The notes under the pieces are model-generated. The model made no database searches. It was not told the origin of the DNA and was given only the letters and a program-made list of their open reading frames with translations. Both the position numbers and the translations under genes were made by a program. Shown one piece after another: positions 20,445 to 28,104 of a DNA stretch of 28,104 nucleotides (positions are counted from its first letter, which is position 1; each line of letters starts with the position of its first letter). Origin of the DNA: Euprymna scolopes (taxonomy: Eukaryota > Mollusca > Cephalopoda > Sepiida > Sepiolidae); assembly GCA_024364805.1 (NCBI GenBank), contig CM044505.1:40779486-40807589 (forward strand). Direction: 5' to 3'.

Positions 20445-20452
20445 ATATATAC
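20445..20452. repeat. 8-bp target-site duplication, right
   Basis: ATATATAC is identical to 17935-17942 and directly follows the right end of the hAT-type element. Confidence 0.65.
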
Positions 20453-20460
20453 ATGTACAT

Positions 20461-20468
<8 letters not shown>

Positions 20469-20513
<45 letters not shown>
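20469..20513. repeat. (TA)n microsatellite
   Basis: The pure AT dinucleotide tract lies just outside the CCGG-hairpin end of repeat A copy 3, as at 869-972 for repeat C. Confidence 0.95.
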
Positions 20514-20517
<4 letters not shown>

Positions 20518-20520
20518 ATT

Positions 20521-21540
20521 TAATTCCGGCCTTGCCCGGGTATGTGGAGGTGTATGTTGAGCAAAAAAAAAGGTGGTAGTAGGCAGGTAGGCTTGAATCC
20601 GTACCGTGAAGAAGGAAAAGAACGGAAAAAATGTGACGTCTTTGCTGTTACGACCACCGTCAAACCGGAAGTGACGTAAGTTTTAATTAAGGCTAGACAA
20701 TCGAAAGGAGAGGATGACTTTAAAAATATCGACAAAAAAAGCGACCCCCCTGTAGAAGGTGAAGATATTAATGTTTTAGCCAATTTTTCGATATTTTTCG
20801 TCTGAAAGGTCAAACTTCCACTACAAATTATGACCCCTTAACTTTGTGTTTTGGACTCAGATAAACTTATTAAGTTAAATTCATGTCTACGGAACGTATA
20901 TCTAAAATTTCAAGTGTTTAGACCCGAAATTGTCGGAGGGGTTTGGTAGAGTTTTCAAAGATCAAATCGTTGAACTTTGACCCCTTAAAAGCCAAATTTC
21001 TGACCGAAAACCGATCACAAAAATTTTTCCAAATCTCAGTACCCTGCATATTAAATTTCGCATCTCTAGACTTAAAATTTACAGAGTTATTGCGAAGGGA
21101 AATGTTCACTCACAGACACATAGATACACACAGACACGTTCACTTTTATAGATATGATAGAATAGATAGATTAAACAAAAATATTTAAGTATACATAAAT
21201 ATATATGGAAACAATTTTGTGTTTACTGTAAACTTTTGATGTAAATATAATGCAAGTATAAATCATGTAGAATATCTACATGAATATAATTACACGTAAT
21301 GGTTAACTAAAGATTATCATTTTATAAGAAAACCGGAAAAAACTAATAGGAAATTAATTCAAATGAATGTTTAAAAGAATATGACAATTAGCTAGATCTT
21401 TTGCTTATGAATGCAATTCCACAACCCATGTATAAGAAAATTGTATGCTCTTTTTAAATAAATAGAAAAGAGGGTTTTTGATATGATTATCAATACACAC
21501 AAAAGAAAAACGAGTTTATAGAAGATAGATAGATATATGG
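20521..21540 (-). repeat. Interspersed repeat A, copy 3 (inverted, most complete)
   Basis: On the reverse strand it runs from the CTCGTTTTTCTTTTGTGTGT-like start near 21510, through the (TA)-rich spacer and ATAAAAGTGAACGTGTCTGT, to TTTTTTTTGCTCAACATACA and CCCGGGCAAGGCCGG near 20525. Relative to copy 1 it retains about 200 extra bases in the middle (20560-20800). The open frame 20520-20813 lies in that part and shows no known domain. The terminal CTAG is not preserved here. Confidence 0.7.
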
Positions 21541-22199
21541 TTTCCTTAATAATCGAGATTTTTAGGTGTTTTTCAGTTCATGTTCATTTATACATAAAAC
21601 AATGTCGAAAAAATTGTAATAAAACCCGATTATGACGTATGATTCAGCTTATTGCGTCAGGTAAAGAAAACTCTGTAATATAAATTGACGAATCTAAATT
21701 TTAGATTTTCCCACATTATAAAAATGTTCATCACATATGCACTGAATAAGTTTGGGAATAGTTTCCCCCCCCCCATCAGGAATTGCCATCTGTAAAAAAC
21801 AAAATACATTTCATTACTCCAACTCGCCCCTTACTGATGCAGTCTAACCTAATTGAATGCCTGCAGAATTTTAGAAAACAACCCGAAACATGTCCGGCTG
21901 ATATTTTCCCTTTTATAAAGAAAGATTGTTTATGTATAATTCAACTAGGAAATTCTGTTTGTGTGAGAAAGACATCCTGCCTATGTGACACAGTTAATTG
22001 AATTTATTTATTACAATTCATATCTTCAGTTCCATCCCGCAAGGACGTCAGCTGAAGACGAAATTAATTTTGCAATAGATTTCAACTGACTTCATTTTAT
22101 TGAGTTCTATTGTGCAAATTGCGGCACGAATGTCAGAAATTTTGCCAAAAATTAGATTTCAGGAAAAGAAAAGATATAAAGAACTTTTAAAACAAATGA
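21541..22199. other. Unassigned DNA
   Basis: A 72-codon forward frame (21783-22001) has several Cys residues but no motif that I recognise. A CTTCAG...CTGAAG inverted pair flanks GGACGTCAG at 22026-22060. A C9 homopolymer sits near 21766-21774. No gene call is justified. Confidence 0.4.
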
Positions 22200-22760
22200 A
22201 AAAATCACGAAAAAAATCCATTTTTTTTAGCTTAATTTTTTTTTTCTTGGAGAAGAGGGCTTATTAACTTCTTTAATCTTTAGACACTATTCTTCTGATA
22301 TTTTATCAATTATCATTAGATTTTTTTTATTCATTTTTTTATTTTTAATGTTCTTTATTGTTCTTCATTTACTTTTTTGTTGTCTTTATTTTTCTCTTAT
22401 TTTGTTGTTTTTTTCCGCTGTTTCCCTACAATTTTCTCCACTTTTTTCGTGATTATCTTTTCTCCTCTTCGTTTTTTCGCCTTTTTCTGTTTCTTTTCTT
22501 TTTTTATTTTGTTTTTTTTCTGTTTCTTTTCTTTTTTTCTGTTTTCTCTTTTTCTCCTCTTAAGTTTTCTTCTTATCTTAAATTATTTTTTTTATTTTTC
22601 TTCGTCTTTTTTTTTCTCTCAACACTCCTTCAACCTTTCTCCAACAAATAGTATCTCCTACAATTCTTCTGCTTCTGATTCGATACCATTATTTTCTAAA
22701 TTTTCATCTATTTAGGGTTTTTTTTTGTCTTCTCCTTTCTTTTTTCTCAAATAGTTAATG
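22200..22760. repeat. Pyrimidine-rich (T/C) tract
   Basis: Roughly 500 bp of mostly T with scattered C, including two close copies of CTGTTTCTTTTCTTTTTT around 22486-22540. The Phe/Leu-rich open frames through it are composition artefacts. Confidence 0.85.
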
Positions 22761-23574
22761 ATCTTTTCTGTTTTTGAATATTTAAGATGAAAATTTATTG
22801 TTCGCATTATTTGGCTTATTATCAAATTATTGTTCTCGGCTTGAGTATTATTTTCACTACGTTCTGCTCCGACCTTCTTCAGGTGTATTTTGTCCAACTC
22901 CGAAATCTTTTTCTCGAAATCTGTAATTTGCTATACAATTGCAAATTACTTAGGATTTCTAGCAATCAATGAAGAAACGAAAGCGTGTTTCCCCCGTTAA
23001 TTTAATATCGAAATATTGATATTATGTACACATTGCCGAGCTTTACACATCAGTTCTCGTTAGATTACCAGAATTAAATAACGTTCACTATGGTCAGTAC
23101 GAGATGAGTGGCCATTGGGAAGAGCAAGTGCTGTATGTAGGAGGACTGCTACACCTTCTTGCAAAAACAGGGCTCAGTCTGGTACTAGGAGTCTTAAACA
23201 AGTCGTAATTAGTACTGACAATAACCAATCATGTTACTTCAAGCCTTGGAGATAATAAGTCTCCTCAAATGTCTAGCATTATTCGCCTCGCTATTTAAAA
23301 GTTGCTAATTAGTATGCTTTATCATACCAGCTGCTTGCCATTGATTTCTCGCTTTCAACGGCTTTTTGTAGTTTTGGGAATTTAATTGGCAATGAGTGAC
23401 CCATCAGATTCTAGTACTTTCTACATTCTAACAATGGAGATCTGGTCGGTACTCTCACTTTTTTTCTGCTAGGTGGTCGTCTTTCTAAGGATCAAGAATA
23501 AAGGTCAGAAATCGGTAATGGTGGAAATTGAATAAGATTTTATTATTTTACAGGACGATCGAACAAGAACTTGT
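22761..23574. other. Unassigned DNA
   Basis: On the reverse strand at about 22865-22895 the phrase ACACCTGAAGAAGGTCGGAG followed by CAGAACG resembles sequence often found near 3' ends of retroelements in invertebrates, but this is too short to classify. The remainder, though less AT-rich at 23080-23480, yields no protein motif. Confidence 0.4.
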
Positions 23575-23677
23575 TTAATGTATTTATTGCGGAGTGTTAT
23601 CTTCATCTTTCTTAGTTGCTGTTTCTCAACAACAACTAAGAAAGATGAGCATAAATATTCCGCAATAAACAAATTAA
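23575..23677 (+). repeat. Long imperfect hairpin (about 40-bp stem, 8-nt loop)
   Basis: The sequence 23583-23622 (TTTATTGCGGAGTG... to ...TTAGTTGCTG) pairs with 23631-23669 around the loop TTTCTCAA. A 16-bp uninterrupted match (TCATCTTTCTTAGTTG) lies near the loop. Two of the mismatched places become G-U pairs if transcribed from the plus strand. Weaker pairing continues outward to about 23575/23677. It could be a foldback element, a LINE 3' structure or a small-RNA precursor. Confidence 0.85.
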
Positions 23678-23699
23678 TAAATAATACTCATCTCAATAA

Positions 23700-24260
23700 T
23701 GAATTTCAATTAAATAATTTAAGAACTTTTTTTTTACATTAGGTTTGAAAACAACCATGTTGTATTCAGTTAAAAAGCAGTTCCTCGGTATTGTCTGCCA
23801 CAAACGGACAGTTTCGAAGAAAAGAATGTTGCTCATGGAATTTTGTGTAGTTTAAGTCATAGATAGAGAATAAGGAAACTTGTTAATCATGATTTTTTGC
23901 TAGATGTGTGTTTGTTGCGAACATTTTGCAGGGGAGCATAGAAATTAGAGTTTCTTCGAGCACCTCCCATACAAATAAGGGTAAAGCAGAGACAGACTCG
24001 CAACGTCTCTTCTGTGAGAAAGTGGCAGCAAGGAAAGAAATGAGATTTTGAAGCTGATTTTGTACCCTGTCAAGACAGGAAATTATGCTATGAGGAGTTG
24101 GTCCCCAGATGCAGCAATAGTACTCAATCGTAGAATGCATTTGAATCTTATACAGGTAGAGAATTGCGTTGGGAGTGTGATACATTCTGAAGCAACTCTT
24201 CTTGGCCATTGTGTCATACTAACCGATGTGTGCCATCTCATGTGTGCTTATGTTTAAAGT
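23700..24260 (-). mobile_element. LINE 3' fragment, reverse strand (same clade as 4200-5895)
   Basis: The reverse strand reads NAILYLYKIQMHSTIEYYCC, IWGPTPHSIISCLDRVQNQL, SQKRRCESVSALPLF and FATNTHLAKNH from 24209 to 23883. Then, after a frame change, it has VRLWQTIPRNCFLTEYNMVV near 23770-23830. This is the C-terminal succession of the Jockey/CR1-like LINE also seen at 5280-5745 (ILYLYKPLL onward). Only the last third of ORF2 is present, consistent with 5' truncation, and frame changes and stops make it a pseudogene. Confidence 0.8.
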
Positions 24261-24270
24261 AATAGTGGTG

Positions 24271-24311
<41 letters not shown>
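24271..24311. repeat. (TTA)n microsatellite
   Basis: About 14 trinucleotide units lie directly at the 3' boundary of repeat B copy 2. Copy 1 ends in a shorter TTGTTGTTATTATTATT run at the same place. Confidence 0.95.
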
Positions 24312-24312
<1 letters not shown>

Positions 24313-24650
24313 AGCGGGGCCTGTTAAAATTTCACGGGGGACTCATTCATATGTAATAAATTGATGTTGGCCTTCTGTAGATGTTCAGCGTAAATGAAGA
24401 CTCTCTGATATTATTGTAGCTCTTTTGTTAAAACTGAGAAAGTATTTATCTAAGCTAGCAGAAGCTCCCATCGTAGCCCGGTCGTAAACTACACTTAATT
24501 ATATTTTAATTCTTGCAGATTTTGTATTACAGATTTAATGTTCTATCGATTCTCATATATTATGAAGTTGCGATTTCAAAAATAAAAAAATATATCCATA
24601 TTACTTTGGTGCATCAGCTTGAATCGAAACGGAAACCAAGACTTATAATA

Positions 24651-24720
<70 letters not shown>

Positions 24721-24900
24721 GCATATATTGAGTTCCTTCAGCTATAATCGAGACCGAAACCAAAACTTATAAAGAATGCTTGGTAAAAGTATTTATTACA
24801 AGAAATGGAAGTTCATATCAATTAAACGAGAGTCACTCGGATGTAAGCATGACACACAAAATAAATAACACACACGTTATCCTATTAATATATAAATAAC
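24312..24900 (-). repeat. Interspersed repeat B, copy 2 (inverted)
   Basis: It is the inverted partner of 19170-19815. Reading the reverse strand it has ATCCGAGTGACT, one copy of the GGTTTCGGTCTCGATTATAG module, GAAATCGCAACTTCATAATA, ATCGATAGAACATTAA, CCGGGCTACGATGGG, CTGCTAGCTTAGATAAATAC and then 140 bp more to the TTA repeat. A mixed TA/GT microsatellite (24648-24722) lies where copy 1 has tandem modules. Confidence 0.7.
24648..24722. repeat. (TA)n(GT)n(TA)n compound microsatellite
   Basis: An AT run, then about ten GT units, then an AT run, inside repeat B copy 2. Confidence 0.95.
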
Positions 24901-24939
24901 AATAATATGATATATGGATTATTATGAAAAGTAGTTGTA

Positions 24940-25205
24940 GTACTCATCTGTTTTTTACCCTGGTTCTACCACATGTGTGTTCGTATTCAGGATGAGAATT
25001 ATCAGTTATGATAATTATTAATAGTAGTAATAGTAGTAGTTGTTGTTGTTGCTATAGTAAGAGAAGTAGCATTAGCAGCAAAAGTAAGAATAATGATTGT
25101 ATAAATAGTATTTATCACCTCTTCTTGAACCTGGTGTGCGTTACATCAGTGTTATGTTTATCTGAAAGCATCAGTTATCATAAGTAGTATTACTATTATT
25201 ATTTT

Positions 25206-25244
<39 letters not shown>

Positions 25245-25440
25245 GTGCCATAGCAGCAGTAGCGGTAGTTGGTTTATTAATAATAACCTCTTCTTGACCC
25301 TGGTGCTACCATATGTTTGTGTTTAAGGTGTGAATATCAATTATTCTTATTATACTTATTATTGTTATCATCATTATTATTATTATTGTTATTATTATAA
25401 TTATTATTATTATTGATATTATTACTATTATTATTATAAG
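24940..25440. repeat. Minisatellite, about 170-bp period, three copies
   Basis: Copies start around the phrase CCTCTTCTTGACCCTGGTGC (24958, 25129 and 25298 for the CCTGG mark), giving spacings of 171 and 169 bp. Each continues with CATxTGTxTGTGTT, an ATCA(G/A)TTAT block and then a trinucleotide-rich tract (GTA, GTT or ATT) of differing composition. Short repeats have expanded independently inside a larger tandem unit. Confidence 0.85.
25206..25244. repeat. (GTA)n microsatellite
   Basis: Thirteen trinucleotide units within the second minisatellite copy. Confidence 0.95.
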
Positions 25441-25466
25441 TAGTAGTAGTAGTAGTAGTAGTAGTT
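25360..25466. repeat. (ATT)n and (GTA)n microsatellites
   Basis: Imperfect ATT/ATC repeats are followed by about eight AGT units. This forms the end of the third minisatellite copy. Confidence 0.9.
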
Positions 25467-25760
25467 ACAATCTTTTCTTATTTCCACTAACACTCGCCTC
25501 CATCGTCTTTTTCTAACCTCTACTCCCCCCCGCTTCTTCATGATCTTCCTTCCTACTCCTCACTTTTATTATTTCTTTTTTTCTTTTCTCCCTCTCCTTC
25601 TTTACTTCATTTTTTCGTTTTTTACTTACAATCATAACTACTACCACTACCACTACCACTACCACTACCACTACTACTACTCTTGTTCCTTTTCTTCTTC
25701 CAGCATCTTCCTACGTCTTCGCTCGAATTCAAAGGAATAAACGAAGTTAATTTCATGATG
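25467..25760. other. Pyrimidine-rich DNA with (ACTACC)n
   Basis: A hexanucleotide ACTACC repeat (25637-25682) lies in C/T-rich sequence. The Tyr/His-rich frame at 25540-25740 is an artefact of the repeat. Confidence 0.8.
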
Positions 25761-26019
25761 AAAAATTCTCAGATCTTCTGCTGCTTCAATTTCTAATCTT
25801 TTTTTTTCTTTTGCGTTTTGGGCATCGTGAATGACCAACTTATTTAGATTTCTTGTTACTGCGAGTTTAACTGTGCATATTTGTCGGTGTGCAAGCGGGT
25901 AGATGATGGCGGTTCATGACTTTGATCATATAACTGAAATTATCCACGATTAATTTAAAAGATGGTGATCGTGTTTTATAACGATAGGATTGAATGAATG
26001 CGGAAAGAAATTAAGAGAA
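25761..26019. other. Unassigned spacer
   Basis: No motif was recognised. Confidence 0.5.
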
Positions 26020-26690
26020 ATAAATGTGTGAGCGGGAAAAAAATGAAATGAGGAGGAGGAAGAAAAACACCTTAAAATTAAGGTAAAAAGAAAAAAGAGA
26101 AAAGAGGAGGAAAATAAATAAAAAGAGAAAAGAGGAGGAAAATAAATAAGAAGAAAAAAGAGGAGGAAAATAAATAAGAAGAGAAAAGAATCTGTTATGA
26201 GAAGAAGGAAAAAATAAATAATTAAAAGAAAAAAAAATCAAATAATCTAAAAAGAATGCAAAAGGAAAGAGAAATGTAATAATCGGAAGAAAGAATAAAA
26301 ATATAATAATTGTAAGAAAGAAAAAAATACAAATAAGAAAGACAGAAAAAATTGGTAAAATAAAGAACGAAATGAATAAAAAAAAATAAATAATTGGAAG
26401 AAAGTAAAAAAGGCAACAAAAAAAGAAAGAAAATATTGATTGGAAAAAAAAACGAAAGATAGAAAGAAGTGTATAGAAACATATCATAAGAAAGAATTAG
26501 ATGAACAAATAAAAAAAACGAAAGAAAAAGGAGGAAGAAAAAATGTTAAATGGGAAAAAATAAGTAAAAACTAGCAGAAATAAAAGAAACAAAAAATTAA
26601 GAAAGTGAGAATTGGAAAAACAAAGAAAGAAAACAGAAATAAGTAAGAATAAAATAAAAATGAAATTGAAACGATTTATAAAATTCCTTT
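26020..26690. repeat. Polypurine (A/G) tract, about 650 bp
   Basis: The plus strand is almost all A and G with occasional T. It contains three exact-period copies of a 28-bp unit beginning GAGGAGGAAAATAAATAA (26104, 26132, 26160). The long reverse frames here are Phe/Leu-rich artefacts. Confidence 0.9.
26104..26187. repeat. 28-bp tandem repeat, three copies
   Basis: GAGGAGGAAAATAAATA marks the start of each unit at 26104, 26132 and 26160. Only a few A/G substitutions separate the copies. Confidence 0.95.
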
Positions 26691-26699
26691 AAATATTTA

Positions 26700-27356
26700 A
26701 CCTTTATTAAAACTAATTTTAATCTTGATTAACAACTTAGGTAAATCATTCATAACGGTTAGAGAGTTCAATTCTCGACCAAGTCATTATACTTGATGCC
26801 TGGATACAAAACATCCAGCATTATAAGACAATGTCAATGATAAGTGCAGCAGAGCAATTTGGAAAACGATGTAGCGCCCTCCCTTACATCTCGGTCTAGT
26901 AACCAGAAAAAGGGAGCTTTCGGGTTGCAGTCGACTATGACCGATCCATTTATTTACTTTGGCTGTTAACATATCATTTATTTTAAATCTTAACATATCG
27001 ATTTCTATTGTTGTATTGTTGGTCTCGGAAAACGATGGGTCGCCTGATCGTGGTCGATTGTTTACTTAATAGAATATATTTCGATAACAAGGTGAATAGA
27101 AAAATGTTTGGATAGCAAGAAGGATATGATCGAAGAGGCTTAGATATTTTAGAATAATGAAATATTTATGTTAACTATTAAATAATAACTTTGTGTCAAT
27201 AAGCAAACTTTAGGAAATAGTTTGGTTGGTTGTTTTTGTTTTACGGCATATCAAGCCTTTTCGGGTTATTTAATGCCGAATCCAAAGATTTTGAAGAAAA
27301 TTTTTTTTATAGAATATATTTGTTGTTTTCAAGTCGGTTTCTATTTAACCTATAGT
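26700..27356. other. Unassigned DNA, possible SINE trace
   Basis: AGAGTTCAATTCTCGACC at 26763-26780 resembles a tRNA-like box B and T arm on the plus strand, but no box A or tail was found. The region 26860-26960 is less AT-rich. The rest shows no motif. Confidence 0.35.
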
Positions 27357-27772
27357 TGGGACCATAAGAGTAGTACCACTCCGGATCAGAGTGGACTTGG
27401 GAGCAAGGGCAATTAAAGGGTGGCCCCACACTCCCCAAAGTCCGCAAGCTGGGGTCTCACCACTGGATATAGTTTAAGGTCATATCCAGGACCTAGGAAA
27501 TAGTTATCAGAACATAACCAATAATGATGACTCAGTTATGACGTCAGGAACTAAAAAAAGAAAGGATTGTAATATAGACAGGTTAGTCAGTCGCAGAGTG
27601 GGAGAAACACAGAATTGACTCCTAGCTAGCGACAAGATAGCAAAGAAGATAACGTCTCCGCGTTCGGAAGCTTGGAGGACCGTGACCTGGGCATGGTGTA
27701 GAATCAGAAATCACAACGCTTGGCAGTCTCGGTGGAAGTTGTGAATAAAATTATATATAAATTATAACTTTT
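27357..27772 (+). mobile_element. Possible fossil LTR, BEL/Pao-like (weak)
   Basis: A less AT-rich block begins near a TGGGACCATAAG, holds two small hairpins (27376-27394 and 27463-27489), an AP-1/CRE motif pair, and a late AATAAA (27744-27749). It is followed by TTTTTGGTCCATTCGAAGGG, a phrase reminiscent of the sequence just inside the 5' LTR of some BEL/Pao elements. That is the layout U3-R-U5 plus leader. No second LTR or coding region lies within the window, so it could be the left edge of an element running past 28104, a solo LTR, or a false call. Confidence 0.35.
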
Positions 27773-28073
27773 TGGTCCATTCGAAGGGAGATATTTGTTG
27801 CAAGGAACAGGCCAGTCAGGTACAGCGAACTATTCATCCCTATGAAGAAGGAATGTGCTTTGTCTGGACCAAGCGGACAGAGAAGTTTTCCGTTGTTTGT
27901 AAAAGGCTATTCGTATACTTTTTTGTTATGATGTGAACAGTAGTTATTTGTAAAAAAACACACACGCATCGACTCGAGAAGCATTACAAACACTAGACGA
28001 TCACAAGTATACAATTATATATCGACACGTACAAACACACATGAAACTAGACGACCACGAACATAAAAACAGT
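27773..28073. other. Unassigned DNA after the candidate LTR
   Basis: If the LTR call is right, this would be leader sequence. An ACTAGACGA(T/C)CAC phrase is repeated at about 27992 and 28048. No coding frame was recognised before the window ends. Confidence 0.35.
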
Positions 28074-28104
28074 CGTATATATATATATATATATATATAT
28101 ATAT
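28074..28104. repeat. (TA)n microsatellite, cut by window end
   Basis: A pure AT dinucleotide run continues to the last base. Confidence 0.95.

Noticed and set aside
21783-22001. Cys-containing 72-codon ORF as a small secreted protein
   Set aside because: It has no signal peptide-like start, and its Cys spacing matches no known scaffold that I can name.
22358-22715. Two long Phe/Leu/Ser-rich forward ORFs
   Set aside because: They are products of the T/C-rich tract.
24940-25470. CRISPR-like array
   Set aside because: The spacing of about 170 bp, trinucleotide cores and animal-type context describe a minisatellite, not short palindromic repeats with unique spacers.
26011-26487. 158-codon reverse ORF that looks like a multi-span membrane protein
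   Set aside because: It is the complement of the A/G-rich tract; residue composition is fully explained by base composition.

Overview
The window reads as intergenic or intronic DNA from an animal with a large, AT-rich, repeat-laden nuclear genome. I found no intact host gene. The combination of (TA)n and (ATT)n microsatellites, several non-LTR retrotransposon clades, a Penelope-like element with a GIY-YIG nuclease, a tRNA-derived SINE, a hAT transposon and short interspersed repeats ending in CCCGG..CCGGG hairpins fits a mollusc, most likely a cephalopod such as an octopus. That assignment is an inference from repeat style, not from a diagnostic gene.

Layout. 1-2140: AT-rich DNA with one hairpin-ended repeat terminus and a 100-bp (TA)n tract. 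2140-5900: a cluster of decayed LINE pieces in both orientations, plus two copies of a 210-bp repeat, one carrying a perfect 24-bp-arm palindrome. 6150-6865: a hairpin-ended interspersed repeat containing a small Leu-rich, Cys-bearing ORF that may be captured coding sequence. 8095-8365: a reverse-strand tRNA-derived SINE. 9230-11100: the best-preserved element, a second LINE with recognisable RT motifs and a C-terminal C2H2 finger. 11100-13300: unassigned DNA with alternating strand composition and some promoter-like motifs. 13310-13800: the C-terminal end of a third LINE, reverse strand.

14195-15270: repeat A, with an inverted partner at 20521-21540. 15270-15750: fossil of a Ty1/Copia pol, reverse strand. 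16475-17500: Penelope-like element, reverse strand. 17943-20444: a hAT-type DNA transposon bounded by a perfect 8-bp target duplication and containing repeat B. 22200-22760: pyrimidine-rich DNA. 23575-23677: long RNA-like hairpin, followed by a reverse-strand LINE 3' fragment (23700-24260). 24312-24900: second repeat B copy, inverted. 24940-25470: 170-bp minisatellite and trinucleotide repeats. 26020-26690: polypurine tract. 27357-27772: possible solo LTR or LTR edge, followed by (TA)n at the window end.

There is no operon-like or pathway logic here. The story is nested insertion, inverted duplication and decay of mobile elements. The points most worth a second look are the shared hairpin/CTAG termini of otherwise different repeats, the palindrome that looks perfected relative to its sister copy, the miRNA-precursor-like hairpin, the changing copy number of an 80-bp module inside repeat B, and the possible gene fragment inside repeat D.
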